Notes: generated by a model not told the origin, from the sequence alone. A stretch of DNA of 64,000 bases from Sarcocystis neurona (GCA_000727475.1 KL647304.1:2071782-2135781), one strand, 5' to 3'; shown: positions 13,560 through 26,457, numbered from the stretch's first letter. Program-made: numbers and translations.

Positions 13560-14110
13560 AATGTTGTGTCTCGAACGTCCGCTTCCCCTCCCCGCTGGTG
13601 GAACTTTTTGACCTCCTCTTCTTCACTTTTTCTCTCCTTTCGTCGTCGCCGACCTCTCTTCGCGCTCGCATTCCTATTTTTCTTCGAGAGAAACTTCTTC
13701 TCCTCGTTTCTCCACTTCAGCGGCTTGCGCATGCAGGAACTTCCAATTCAGCGAGCCGCAGCAGCAACGCGTCTACTCCATCTATCCCTTCTGTATTTCC
13801 ACTCTGTGTGTGTGTGTCTCGTTTTCTTCTTCGTTTCTGGTCTTCCACGTGCGGCCTCTTCTGCTGCTTTTCTCCCCTTCATCTTATTTATCTGCTCTCT
13901 CTTATCCACCTCAGCCGCCTCTTTTTTTCGTGGTTCTTTTTCATTTTTCGCCCTTCTCTCTTCTTCTTCATCGTCCCCTCCTCGTCCTCTTCTTTTCCTC
14001 TGCGATGGTCTGCACCGCTGTCTTTGCTCGCCTCGCTTCGGGACTTCTCCGTCTTCTCCTTGTGTGTTGGTTTCCTCTCTCTCTGTATCCCGCCCCGAAA
14101 AAGAAAGTAT
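13560..14110 (+). other. Long polypyrimidine tract
   Basis: About 550 bp strongly enriched in C and T on the + strand (runs of TCTTCTTC and CTCTCTTT). In this window such tracts sit just upstream of splice acceptors in the SRPRB gene, so this one may mark an unresolved + strand gene with acceptors near 13722 (CCACTTCAG) or 14120-14170. Open frames through it, including a 388-codon one, arise from the lack of purines and read as Ser/Leu/Phe strings. I do not call them genes. Confidence 0.55.
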
Positions 14111-14520
14111 GAAGAAGCAGCAGCAGCAGACGACTCACTACTTCGCCTTGTCTGTCCGACCTCGCCGCAGCAGGAAGTCGCGGATCGCTGCAATATCCCC
14201 GTTCTTCACCGACGCACTGCAAATCTCCTTTCAACAGCAGCAACACAAAACACAGAAGAAAAGCGGACAACATCAATCTGTGAAAGGGAACAAGCCCTTC
14301 TTTTAACAAGAAAACAAGAACAGAGACTTCCATACGTTGCCACAAATACGTGGACGTACATATATATATACATGTATATGTGTATGTGTAGGCAGTACAA
14401 GAACAAAAGAATGACAGAAAAGAAGAAAACTCTGCTGCACACTCGCTGCCACACCCACGCAGCAACACACGACGTTTTCTCTCCGTTTTTGTCGCTTTCT
14501 CTACGTGTCTACAGACACAC

Positions 14521-14567
<47 letters not shown>

Positions 14568-14662
14568 GGGACACAGAGATATACATACATAGGTTAACAC
14601 ACACACACACACACACAAACACACACATACATACATACATACATACATACATACATACAAAT
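14521..14662. repeat. Compound microsatellite (TA)n(GA)n(CA)n(CATA)n
   Basis: A (TA)n run passes into (GA)n, then after about 40 bp (CA)n and a (CATA)n tetranucleotide run of about ten units near 14625-14660. Similar but more degenerate TA/GA/CA sequence continues to about 15440. Confidence 0.9.
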
Positions 14663-15979
14663 ACATATACATACATATATATGTACAGGTTTATGTATAC
14701 GGAGAGAGAAACACAGAGAGACAGCTACACATATATATATATAAGCAGACAGAGAGAGAGATACACACACATACACGCATATAAACATATACGTATATAT
14801 ATATGTATGGAGACAGGGAGAGAGATACACATACACATATGTTCATACAAACGCATATATATATTATGTCTGTGTATAGGCAGAGAGAAAGAGAGAGAGA
14901 TACACACAAATGTGCACTCACATATCCACAGATACGCACAGATACGCATGTGTATGTGCGTGTGCAAGGGAATTTTTTAGGCGCAGGAGAAACATGAGGA
15001 AGTAGACATGAATATCTGAATTCCAAAGTTTTATATTACACAGGGGAAAAGAGAGAAATATATATATATGTGATGAGGTGTCTGTGTGAGTATATATCCA
15101 TATATATGTAGGCTTCATACGTATATGTATATATACGCATCCGCATATGTACACAGGTGAACTGCGCCGGGGAAATGGGTTAATATGAGAGAGAAGAACT
15201 ACGTGCCAGGACACGCAGCCGCAGTAAATGTCGGAAAGTCGCCATACACGTCCACAAAATCCCATGTTATTGCGAAAGAGACAGAGACAGGAAGATATGT
15301 GTATGTACATATATAACTACGTATCTGTGTGAGTACATAGACATATACATATATATATATGTGTATATATATGTGTATATATATGTGTATATGTATGTGT
15401 AGGTGTATGTGTAGGTGTAGATATAGATATGCGCGGGTACACAAACAGGGGAACTGCAGCCGATTATAGAGAAAATAGAGAGATGATAGATGAAAAAGAG
15501 GAAGACAGAAGGGAAGATGACAATGAAAACGCACATGCATGCAGAGATCTTCACGCGAAAACTGTGCGCAGTATTCCCCCCCCCGTCCACAGGAGTGAAT
15601 TCGAGAGCGAGACGAAGGCACAAATGCATCGCATGCGTGACCGGCGGGACCTGCTGCTGCAGCTGGGCAGAAGGAGGTGACGGAAGAGGGAAGGGGCGAG
15701 AGGGGAAGGATACGCAAGCGATTCGGCGCGTCGTCAGACTGCTGCTATTACTACTGCTTCGGTGCTTCTGCTGCAGAAGAACCTTTTCGTCCCTCCTCGC
15801 GAACCCACCACGGGGAAAGGAGCATGTTCAAAAAATTTGAAAACTTCTCCTTCTACTCCTATGAAGTTCGTCGCGTCGTCCTCTCCCTCAAGCAGCGCAC
15901 CACGCGATGCGCGGCTCCGCTCTCTACGGAAGAAAAAACAACAAAAAACAGCAACAGCAGCAGAAAAATCACCCGCGCA

Positions 15980-16160
15980 CATCCACTGCAGCAGCACCAA
16001 CACGGCCTCCCGCAGCAGCAGCAGCAAGAGCGGCGTCCCGCAGGAGCAGCAGCAGCAGCACCGACGTCCCGCAGCAGCAGTAGCAGCAACACGGCCTCCC
16101 GCAGCAGCAGCAGCACCGACATCCCGCAGCAGCAGCAGCGTATCGCAGCAAGAGGAGCAG
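15980..16160. repeat. CAG minisatellite, about 30-bp units
   Basis: At least five imperfect units, each a run of CAG triplets followed by a short spacer ending in TCCCG. Frames are open on both strands (poly-Gln/Ser/Ala on +, poly-Ala/Cys/Leu on -). No splice signals or conserved sequence around it allowed assignment to an exon. Confidence 0.8.
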
Positions 16161-17399
16161 CAGCGAGAAGCGGCATGCAGGGCCCTGCAGCGGCTGTAGC
16201 ACAGGTGCTTTTCTGTCTTTGCTGCTTCTTGGGTGATGGCAACGCGAGGAGAGAAAGTTCTGCGCCGGGAGAGGCAACCTCCAATTTCTAACTTTTCCAA
16301 ATTTTTAAGGGCGCAGGATCAAGGCAGCTCTGTTTTCCTCTTCTTCTTCATCTCTGACGGCAGCCAACATACCTCTTGCTCTGTCTATGGAACCGCATGC
16401 ACACGCACATTACGTACACATCAATGTATATACAGCCGCGCAGACAGGAAGGGGACAGAGAAAGATATATATATACATGTAGTTATACATATATATACAC
16501 ATACCTACACATATATATACATATAGTAAAATTACCTCCTTACATAGCGCCATACAATTCTCTGCATATCGATTATATACATATAGTAAAGCTACCGATT
16601 TGCAAAGCGGTACACACCTGTCTATGTAGCTCACATATATATGTAGATTACCTATGTACATTGCTGTACACAGCTGTCTGTATATTCACCTATAGGCGTA
16701 TACGTTTCTTCATCTATAATTGACGACATATATCTCCCTTTCGTCTATATCTCCCTGTCTATCTATACATAAATATATACACACAAATGTACATATAGAA
16801 ACCTAAATATGCAGGCAAACACATTCCTATACATACTTCCTATATGTCTACCTACGTCCCGACGTTTGTGTATGTACACCTATACATGTGTCTCGCTCTA
16901 TCTGTCTATATCCCTCTTAATAGATATGTACATACATACATCTATGAGTATCGACTGTATATTATATATATATATGTTGATGTGAGTTGTGGTACTATAT
17001 GTACACGCATATGTATAGATATATGTTCACGTGTTCGTGTGTGCGTGTGCATTGAATACGGCTGCCTTGTGTAGAGCCGGTCATCTACCTCTCTCTCTCT
17101 TTATATATATATATATTATATATATTTGTGTATATATATACATTTATAGAGTCGCATACGTTTCTAGTCTCTAGGTTTATCGACGGCACAAAACAGATCT
17201 CTCTGTTGACACGTATATATATATATATATGGTGGTGTGCAAGGCACTCTGCTGTAGACATACGGAGGGGAGAAGGTGGAGACGAAGGCGAAGTCGCCAC
17301 GTACATGAACATGTGAAGAGCCACACATATCTCTCTCATATCAAAAGAGAGAAAAAGTGTCCCCTTTTAAAGTAACAACTCCACACAAGCAACAGCGGG

Positions 17400-17880
17400 A
17401 CATATATATATATACATGAATGACAGGTGGACCTGTACGTAAACCTCTCAAGAGCAGCAGCATGTGTATTTAATTTGAAGAGAGAGAAAAGGGAAACGAG
17501 AAAGAGAATACGTCAAGACTTCTTCAATGAACTACACACAAACAAGAAGACTTGCTCCTATATCCATACACATATATGTATATATTACTACACACAATAA
17601 CATATATATATACACGTCTATGTGTAGGGGTATCTCTATATAAATTCGCACTTATCAAACACATATATATATATATATTATAGATGTAGTTATTTCAATA
17701 GGAAGTGTCTGTGCAAATGCGTGTTCGCACATCCATAGCTACATATATAGATATATATATCATATATTACCTTATATATACACATATACACATTGTACAT
17801 ATGTATTATGAATATATATACATTTTATATATATAGATAGATATATATGAGTACTTACACATTAATTTACATATAGATAC

Positions 17881-17915
<35 letters not shown>

Positions 17916-17930
17916 TTGCACGTGGATCTC
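17400..17930. repeat. AT-dominated microsatellite block
   Basis: Repeated (TA)n runs with TATACACA-like and TAGATA-like interruptions, e.g. near 17660, 17750-17880 and 17890-17915. No coding signal is seen. It extends in weaker form from about 16450. Confidence 0.85.
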
Positions 17931-18284
17931 TCCAGGCATGTATAGACGGATAGACTTGCTCAGCCTAGCACACAAGCACAGACATACATACACAGATATA
18001 TATGTATACGATTAAATATACAAAGAAAGTACTAATATATATATGTGTGTGCACATATATACATATACGTGTACTGGGAGCAAATACGTTTGAAAAAGAG
18101 AGGAGATGTAAACAAAGAGGAAGGCAACGAAGGACGCAGAGATAAAGGGGAAAAGAGAAAAAGGGAAAATTACATTCAGAGAGAAACGAAGAAAGACAGA
18201 AGTAAAGAGAAACAGACAGAGGGAGACGAGACACACAGAGATATATACAACCACGGCAGAGGGACACACAGAGAGGCAGCTCTG

Positions 18285-18365
18285 CAGAGGAAAAGGATAG
18301 GGAGACGGAGACGGAGACGGAGAGACGGAGACGGAGAGACGGAGACGGGGACAGGAAGACTGGAA
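18285..18365. repeat. (GGAGAC)n hexanucleotide repeat in a purine-rich tract
   Basis: Roughly ten degenerate GGAGAC/GGAGAGAC units on the + strand, within a purine-rich region of about 18060-18720. On the - strand, the coding strand of SRPRB, this is a polypyrimidine tract beyond the last recognised exon. Confidence 0.8.
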
Positions 18366-18854
18366 GAGGGGAGACTAACAGAGAGAGACAAACGAAGATA
18401 AAAAGAGAGACAGGAAGAGACGCAAACAGAGAGAGAAGAGTTGATAAACACAGAAAGCAATACACACACAGAGAGAGAGGGGAATCCATATATACAGGGA
18501 GACAGAGAGAGAGGAGTGTGTATATATAGAGAGAGAGAGACAGATAAATATACACAAATATATAGAGAGAGATACGTATATACACATAGAGAGAGACAAA
18601 TGTATACATACAGAGATAGAGAGAGTAGTATGTATACAGAGAGCAATATATACACAGAGAGACACAGACATACGTATACAGGGAAAAAAGGGGACAAAAA
18701 GGGGACGGAAAACGTGAAAAGGTGCTGAAGAGGGTCGCTGATAAAGCGCCCCTTATATGTAGAGACAGAGAGAGAAGTGGAAAGTGAGTTCGAGAGAAAG
18801 GGAGGGGAAAAGAAGTGCGGTAGAGACGCCCTTTCGAAAGAGAGAGAGACGGGG

Positions 18855-19117
18855 AGATCCCCATATTTGTGTGAACTTGCAGAAAGTGTGGAAAAGCCAC
18901 GTTCTATCGTCGGCAGAAGACAAGGAAAGCGAAGACAAAGAAGAAGACGAACAAGAAAAAGAAAAAGAAGAGGGGATTCCTCTTCTACGTTCTCCTTTTA
19001 ACCCCCTTCCCCCCCCTTCCCCGTAGTGGGTCAAAAAGGGAGGGGGCCTGTGTGTATTAGAGAGATATACCCGAAGATGGAGAGAGCAGGTCGCCCCCTT
19101 CTTCCTTGCTGCTCCTC
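18855..19117 (-). other. Candidate 3' exons of SRPRB (unproven)
   Basis: Two - strand acceptors follow long polypyrimidine tracts. One exon would be 19117-19071 (acceptor GTATACAG, donor CGG then GTATAT), phase-compatible with the preceding SRPRB exon and coding for RSSKEEGGDLLSPSS. The other starts at 18903 (acceptor ACGATAG). Spliced directly from the 19490 donor it reads TWLFHTFCKFTQIWGSP, which has the general look of the last beta-strand region of SRPRB. The two alternatives use different frames, so at least one is wrong. No stop codon was fixed for the gene. Confidence 0.3.
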
Positions 19118-19489
19118 CTGTATACGTGGTGTGCGTTTGAGCAGCAGAAGACGAAAAGAACGAACAGCAAGTGAAGAGGAGAGGAAACTGTTAAGTCTCG
19201 AGAAGAAGAAGAAAGCGAAGGGAACGCGGAGACAAAAAGGGAGAGGAAGACGAAGAAAAAGAAGACGCAGAGGAGAGAAGACGACGGCCGAAGGGGGGGG
19301 GGAAAATTGCGGGAGAACAGCCTTCTTTCAACAGGAACACAACAGTAGACGCATATAATACACACATACATATACGTGTGCGTTGTATGTGTTTGTTTCT
19401 CTTCTTCTTGTTCTTCTTCGTCTGTTCCGTCTTTTTCTCCCTTTTCTTCGTTTTCCCTTTTCGCCTCTTTTTTCCCCTTCCCTTCTTAC

Positions 19490-22400
19490 ATTTCTCTTTC
19501 AAGGTCCTCTATGACTGTCGCGTCGGAGCGCGCGTCCGGAAGGTCTGCCTTGTTGATCACCAGCAGCAGCGGCACCTGCTGCTCGTGCAAGTACGTCTTC
19601 GTGAACAAGTCATACAGCTGCCTGCGAGGCGGCACAAGAGACGCGGAAGAAGAGGCCAACGCGCAAAGCCGAGAAGACAGATGAAGACCAGAGAAAGGAC
19701 AGCCAAGACGAAGAAGGCAGAGGGAAAGGAAGGGGAGCCGAAAAGAAGAAGAAGAAGAAGCGGCAGCAGCGAAAAGAGACCCCCCGGGCGTGTGGGGAGG
19801 AGACGGGGCAGGGAGGGAGAGACACACGCAGTTGCAGAAGAAGAAGAAACTGCAGCAGCAGCAGAAACCAGACGACAAATCTGAGAGAGACAACATCCAG
19901 AAAGAGGGCGACCAGAAGAGAATGCCCGGCAAAACTGCGAGGAGAAGAAAAAAAAGAAGAAGGGGAGGCACATAGAGAAGATCACAGAAAGGGAGGAGAA
20001 CAGAAGAGAAGAAGAGGGGAGAAGAAGAGCAGCAGAGAAGGGGACGGCCGGAGACGGGAGGGGACCAAAGAAGGACGAAAAAGGGAAGGACGAAAAATGA
20101 AGAGGGGAGGAAAGTAGAGGAGAAGGAATGATAGAAAGCGTTGCCGAGGACCCTCGAAGACGTCTTGCTGTTGCTGCTGCTGTCGCTCAGAAAAACGCAG
20201 AAGGCAGAGAAAACAAACAGCAGAAGAACCACCCACACGTCAAAAATATGGGGAGACGGAGACGGCGACGGAGACAGGGAGGGGCAGAGGAAATTGATAT
20301 AGAGAGAGGAAGTTGCTGGAGATGCAAGAATCATCAGGAGATCGGGTCAATGTAGACACTCCTCCCCTTTTGTCCCCTCCAAGAAAGTCGTCACCACCTG
20401 TGAAAGACTGCTATATCTACGGAGACACACATATAAACGTCCGTGGAGGTCTCTAGAAGATAGAAAGTACGGTTTGCGCATCTTCACGTACGTCAGCAGG
20501 TGCAGGTATAACCGACAAAAAAGAGGAAACCTACACCCACGCAGGCAGCTGCAGACGTCCCCCTCTTCTTATTGATCTCCCTCTACGTATACATACGTCC
20601 ACATATATGTCTATGTATGTGTAGAGATACACAGATAGATATTCAGCAGCCTTCACAGAAGAAGTGTCCCTTTACATAGAGAGAGAGACACACAAGGCAG
20701 AACAGGCGGCGGGTATCGCCTCTCCACCTACACATATACACACGCGGATGAATAACAAAAATATCCACGTTACACAGATACATGACTAGCTTCTCATATC
20801 TGCATATTCAGAAACTCAGAAAGAGAAAAAAAGGGGGAGACACACATACATAGATAGAGACACACAGACAGAGAGAGTAGATATAGACCCAAATATATAC
20901 GTGTGCACCTTGAATATATACACTATACATGTGTAGCTTGCATATATGGAGAGAGACATATATATATGTATAAATATGCAGAGGGAGATATACATATATA
21001 TACTTATATAGAGACAGAGATACATATAGATGCATGTATGTATACATGTGTGTATATATGCAGCTTGCATATATACATATATAGACAGACAGATATATAT
21101 ATATATAGGGAGAGAGAGAGAGAGAGGTCGCATATGTAGAGAATTGATTTGGAGGTCAGGTAGACGTATGTGTGACACACGGTTGCAGAGATAAGCACAG
21201 AGACGTACAAATAGCCATATATACGTATATTTACATACATACACATATATATATGTTCAGCGGGTATATAGACACTATATATGTATAGGGTTGCAGAGAC
21301 ACATATAGGGAGGCGGATAAAGGAATATGAGAGTACGTCTCAGAAACGTATATACGTGTGTGTCCAGCTAAGCAGGAAGAACTACATATATTCATGTTTT
21401 AGCTCGGTTCTATCGATAACTTGTATATGTCTCTCCGTACACAGATGTAAGAAAGTACTACTACTCCCGCATATGTGTGTTGAGCCGCACTTGCAGACAA
21501 ATCAGAATATGCAGCAGAAGAAAAGGAGTAAGTAAGAAAAAGAAAGGAAGAAGACGACGAAACCGCGACGGAAGAAAAAGAAGGAAAGGCAGGAGACGAA
21601 AAGACAACGCAAGAGGAGAAGAAGAAGAGGCATGAGAAAGGGAAGTTTTTTACTCGGCAGCAGTTTTGAAGGACTTCTTGTCCGCTGCGTCGACGAGGAA
21701 AATAACTGCGCTGGCTCGGTCGATATACGGAGCAGCAAGAACTTGGAGCTTCGCATGCCCGGGAAAATCTACGACTTGAAAAAGCGAAGAGGAAGAAGAA
21801 CTGTCCTTTTTCTTTTCTGCTCTCCCCCCCCTGCCTTCCTGTTCTTCCTTCTTCTCTTCATCTTTTCCGTCCTCTTCCACTCGGAGCGTCTCCACATTCT
21901 CCTGCGCCCCCGAGGAGCAGCAGCAACAGCAGCAGCAGCAAGAAATGGAAGCAGCACCACCCGCAAACGAAGCAGCAGCAGCAAGAAAGAAGCAGCCCCA
22001 ACACCCGCAGAAGAAGCAGCAGTAGCAAGAGATACCGGCAGCACCGCCGAGAGAAGGTGCAACCCCCAGACCCGCAGAAGAAGCAGCAGCAGCAAAAAAC
22101 AGCAGCAGCACCACCGAGAGAAGAAACAACCCCAACACCCGCAGAAGAAGCGGCAGCAGCAGCGAGAAAGAATAAGCAGCAAGAAAGGACGAGCAGCAAC
22201 AGCAGCAAGAAATAGGGAGCACTAGCAGCAACAAGAAAGGGGAAGCAGCAGCAAGGAGGAGCAGCAGCAGCACCGGCAAACGCAGGCGCATAGATGGATA
22301 CATTATCAACAGCGTCGCGCCCGGGGACAGAGCTCTCTGCGTCTCCACACACACTTCCGCGCGCGTACGACGTTCACCAACACAAAAGAGAAAGCAAAGT

Positions 22401-25194
22401 TGATCAACACCTCAAGCGTGTGTCCACCTGGACGGATGAAGAGAAAGGGAAAAAGAAGATAACAAGTTGCACACAGACACACGTGCAACGGTGTAGAAGT
22501 ACGTACACATATATAGATATATAGATAGACAGACACGTAGATACTCAGATGTATAGATATGCAGATGTAATACATCCAATACTACGGGATAGGGGAGGCT
22601 GCAAGGAGATGTACGGAAGGAATCAAAGAAATACACGCACACACTCCAGCAAGTTTTGGCGTCCTTGTACAAGTACCCATGCCCACAAATAGACGGGGGA
22701 CAGAGGGAAAGGTGGCTGCGGCAGCCCCGCGCCTTGTCCTCCAACATCTTGGCATGTCCCAAAAGGAAACGATGAAGAAGATAGAAGAGAAAAAAGAGGG
22801 GAATGGCAAAAAGAAGAAAACGAGGAAAGAGGGGACGTCCTCCCTGTAGTGGGTCTTGAAGTATCTTTCGAAGATACTCTTCAGCAGTCGCATTCTGCCA
22901 TCCCCACACACGTACACATACATATATAGAGAGAGAGGGATATATACAAACAGACACAGATAGTATGTATATATATATATATATACATGTATGTATTATA
23001 CTACGGTTAGAGACACATATATATATATATATGTAGGTCGGCGTGTATATTTGAGGTGTTGACTTGTATGTATGCGAATTTCTCCAGTGGTTGCTTCATA
23101 AGGAGGTCAGAGAGTCATTTGTGAACAGCAAATCTTCGTAGAAGGGAGCTGCACCAGGTACTACGAAAAACAAGTATTCTTCTCTATTACACATATCCCT
23201 GCATATCTCTCACTCCCTCTGTCTATCTCTTTGACTATATCTTGTATACGCAGACACACATACATATATATACATACGTATATTTTGGCAGTGGTACGCA
23301 GAAGTCAGCACGTGACCCTGTTGTATATCTGTTTATCTATGTCTTCTATACATATATATACATATATATGTGTTGGTAGTGGTACACAGAAATCTACATG
23401 TGGCCATTTTATATATATGTAGAACCGTGCGAGTACCTTTTAAGAACAGCTCTACAGAGGGCCAGTAGGAAGAAGCAGACTTATACACGCATCCATATAT
23501 AGAGAAAGAAAGGGTAGAGCGGCGAGACACGGACAGCGTTTGCATGGACAGAATTTACCTGCATAGAAGGCAGCGTTGGAGTTACTTTCCCATTTCTCAG
23601 GAGAAGGAAAAGACTCGTTTTCCCTCCCCCCGAGGGCCCCAGCAGGACGACGCACTTGCTGCTGCTGCGCGCGTGGCCGCCGGAGAGTCTCCGCAGCCAC
23701 CGCAGCAACGCTGCGGCAGCAAACGAAGAGGAGGAAACGGACGGGGACGCGGGGAAGTCGGGGAACAGAGACAGACGCCTTTTATTAATGTGTAGAGGTA
23801 TCTCGCGTGAGGCCGGCACGCGCGTGTGGAGCCGTTCTCTAGTCGCTGCTTTGCCTTCCTCCCTCGCCCCCTGTTGCCCGTCGACGAAACCCCGGCTACG
23901 TCAAATACGTCTGCGTGTGCCAGCAGCACGTTCACCTACGTGCGTATATGCGCTTGATCGCAGTGTGTTTTCACACGGTGGCAGAAGAACGTCTACAACA
24001 GCAGCGCGTGAGAGACAAAGGGTCCCGCCAGCAAACGAGGAAGAAATACGAAAGCGGGAAGAGAGCACGCAACGGTTGCAGGCAGATCAACCACACGGTG
24101 GGAAGCAGAAAAAATTATACTGGTGAGACACATACGTAGGTGTATACAACGACAAATATACGGCAGTATCAATACCCAGACATACACACATACACACGTA
24201 TGCGTATACTTGTATAAATCTAGACAAATATGTAAATACAGATATACACTGAAAAGTATAGACACGCTGTCGGTTGGTGCTCTCCACAGAAGAAACGAGC
24301 ACCGGCGTCTGCCTCAGACACTCGCTCGTGCGCTGTTGTAGTACTCGAACCCCACGGCAACGTGTCCTGCAACACTGGCAAGGAATAAATTGTAGTATAA
24401 TACACCTGCACATATATATATGTGTGTATATACATTTACACATATAGGCATACACATACATACATTTCATGCATATATATATACACTGCATATATGTATT
24501 TACTGTAGAGCTCGAGCCTCAACGGCAAAGGGTCCTGCAACACCGGGAAGGGAAAAAACGTAGTCTACTCCACCTACACATATATATATACGTCTCCACT
24601 TATACATATAGCCATGCCCACGCATATGTTTCATCCATATATACATATATAGCGTATATGGACGTCTTTAGTTAAGCGTGTTGCGTTGTACGTACATGCA
24701 TCAATGCGCATACGTTGCTGTTCAGTGCGTCAGGAAGGACGTGGCCTCTGTTTCCGTGCCTCTCTTCGCATCTTTTTCTTCTCTTTTTTTCGAAGCTAAA
24801 GTGCCGGCATTTGCACCGATAATATGAGAAACTCCACGATAATTTAGGTGGACATACGCAGAGAGGTAGCCACGCAGATATGTTTCTCGCTGTGCGGCAC
24901 GTGCGGATCTTGAGGTGTACATACACCACTTCTCGGTGGCTTGCGGTCCCTCTGTGTGTGTGTGTCTGTGTAGGTGTGTCCCTCTTTTTCTTCGGGCAGC
25001 AGCTTTAGGATAAATTTCCGCGGGTGGCGGTGTCTGTACACCCCAAAACCTGTGCTGCTGCGGAGTGTACGTACAGTCGCGTGTCTGCGAAGTGTCGGCA
25101 GCTCACCTCGACAGCCGAGGCCAAGCAGCAGCAGATACAGCAGGAGAATCGCTGCAGTGCAGGCTTCTAAGGGGACGGCGCCGCTGGTGGACTC
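19490..25194 (-). CDS. SRPRB: Signal recognition particle receptor subunit beta (incomplete at both ends)
   Basis: A membrane-anchored small GTPase of the ER that holds SRP receptor alpha and helps hand ribosome-nascent chains to the translocon. Five - strand exons, 5' to 3', have matching phases: 25194-25107 (membrane helix, AAILLLYLLLLGLGCR), 23710-23559 (P-loop GPSGGGKTS, then LPSMQ, equivalent to the TSMEP switch region of plant SRPRB), 22894-22837 (linker; its donor GGAC/GTCCCC is weak), 21774-21654 (G3 motif DFPGH, then AVIFLVDAADKKSFKTAA) and 19621-19490 (G4 motif NKAD in LLLVINKADLPDA). Together these are about 183 residues. The initiator exon upstream of 25194 and the C-terminal exon are not securely found. 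Introns of 0.66 to 2.0 kb are packed with microsatellite, CAG repeat and polypyrimidine sequence. Identification is firm from motif order. Confidence 0.87.
19640..20300 (-). other. Polypyrimidine tract upstream of an SRPRB acceptor
   Basis: On the + strand this is about 650 bp of purine-rich sequence (GAAGAAGAAG, AGAGGGGAGG). Read along the - strand SRPRB gene it is a very long polypyrimidine tract that ends at the acceptor of the 19621-19490 exon. Shorter versions precede the candidate acceptors at 19117 and 18903 and the exon at 21774. It is intronic. Confidence 0.65.
21900..22290. repeat. CAG/CTG minisatellite inside an SRPRB intron
   Basis: About 390 bp of imperfect units in which AGCAGCAGCA runs alternate with AAGAAAG or CCCGCAGAAG-like spacers. 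It lies between the SRPRB exons at 22837-22894 and 21654-21774, so it is intronic on the - strand. Long open frames in several phases are a by-product of the triplet repeat. Confidence 0.8.
23288..23420. repeat. Decayed tandem duplication, period about 87 bp
   Basis: The segment GGCAGTGGTACGCAGAAGTC near 23288 recurs as GGTAGTGGTACACAGAAATC near 23375 with related flanks. It is upstream (on +) of the SRPRB P-loop exon's donor side, within an intron. Confidence 0.6.
24343..24620. repeat. Decayed tandem duplication, period about 166 bp
   Basis: A block starting CTCGAACCCCACGGCAAC near 24345, with a following CTGCAACAC segment and TATA/CACATA tail, is repeated from about 24511 as CTCGAGCCTCAACGGCAAAG with the same order of landmarks. 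Both copies lie in the first recognised SRPRB intron. Confidence 0.65.
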
Positions 25195-26457
25195 CTGCAG
25201 ACGCACGGACACTTTTCTTCTCCCTTTTCTTCTTCGCTTTTCATTTGCAGTGCACTTTCACGCAGAGAGACACACACACACGTGCGTGCCCCGAGGACAG
25301 CGAGAAAGAGCAACGCACAGCGAGCAGAAGAAGGGAGGCCACGGAAGAAGAAACAGAGAAATGGAAGATAGAAACTGAGAGAAAGTGACGCACAGGGAAG
25401 GGTAAAGACTGAGACAGAGAAAAGGAGCGATGAGACTCATCATAGACAAGAAGCGAGTCTCCCTCATGGCAGGTAGACGTGCACTTATCTACTTGGCGCG
25501 AGAGAAGAGGGACAGAGAGAGAAGCGGAAAGAGGAGAAAATAAGACAGAGGCTGGCACAGAAACGTCCAAGAGAACAGACCTGCGGGCCAGCAAAAACAA
25601 GAAAAGAAGCCTGTGGAGAGCAAAGGGACTCTGTGGACGCTCACCGACACACGGGCGGGGACAGAGAGAAACACATGAGTGTTAGACAGAACGTGTGTGG
25701 GCAGGGGTCAACATCAGCAAGAGACGTCGACGAAATTTTTATCCACAGATATTATATGTGTATGTGTGTGTCCTTAAAGTTGACGAATGTCTACACACAG
25801 ATATTATATGTGTACGTGTGTGCCGTCCCGTTTTCCTCGGGAAGCAGTCTCTCGAGAGGTGGTGCACATAAAAATATACGTACGGCGTGTTGGGACTATG
25901 TGCTGCTGTATGTAACAGAAGACAGCGCGAGAGCTGCCGAGGTGGCCGTGAACTTCTCTGCGAAGTGCTGTCTCGGGCACCCCTGCGGAAGAAAATGTTG
26001 TTCACTGCAGTTTGGTCGCGGGCACACAGGAAGCAGAGAGAAACACGGGGGAGGGAAGTAGGGAGTGAAAAAGGACGGCGACAAAGAGATCGCCGTTCAG
26101 GCAGCAGGTTCGTGTGCAACGAGCCGCAGGGCTTCGCGGAAAGTAAACGTGCGGGCCGCCATTTCGACGTGTGCTACCGAGGGCAGAACCCCCTCACAAA
26201 GACGAAACCGCGCACTTTCAGAGGCCCCGCAAAAAACAGAAATGCAGAAGAAGAAGAAGAAGGAGAGGAAGAAAAACTACGAGGAGAAGGTGAAGAAAGG
26301 AAGAAAGGAGGAAGAAAAAAAGAGCGACTCAGCTGCGAGAAAGCGGAAGAAATAGGGACGAGAGGCGCGTAGCGCTGCGCAAGTGTTGGAGTGCTGCTGC
26401 GGGTGAGTGGACGAAGTCTCTCTCTGTCACTGCAAAGTTCCGCCGCCACGGCCGCAG

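Noticed and set aside
13370..14536. 388-codon open frame on the + strand
   Set aside because: It spans a polypyrimidine tract and then a TA microsatellite. The translation is Ser/Leu/Phe-rich because stop codons need purines, and no domain or splice support is seen.
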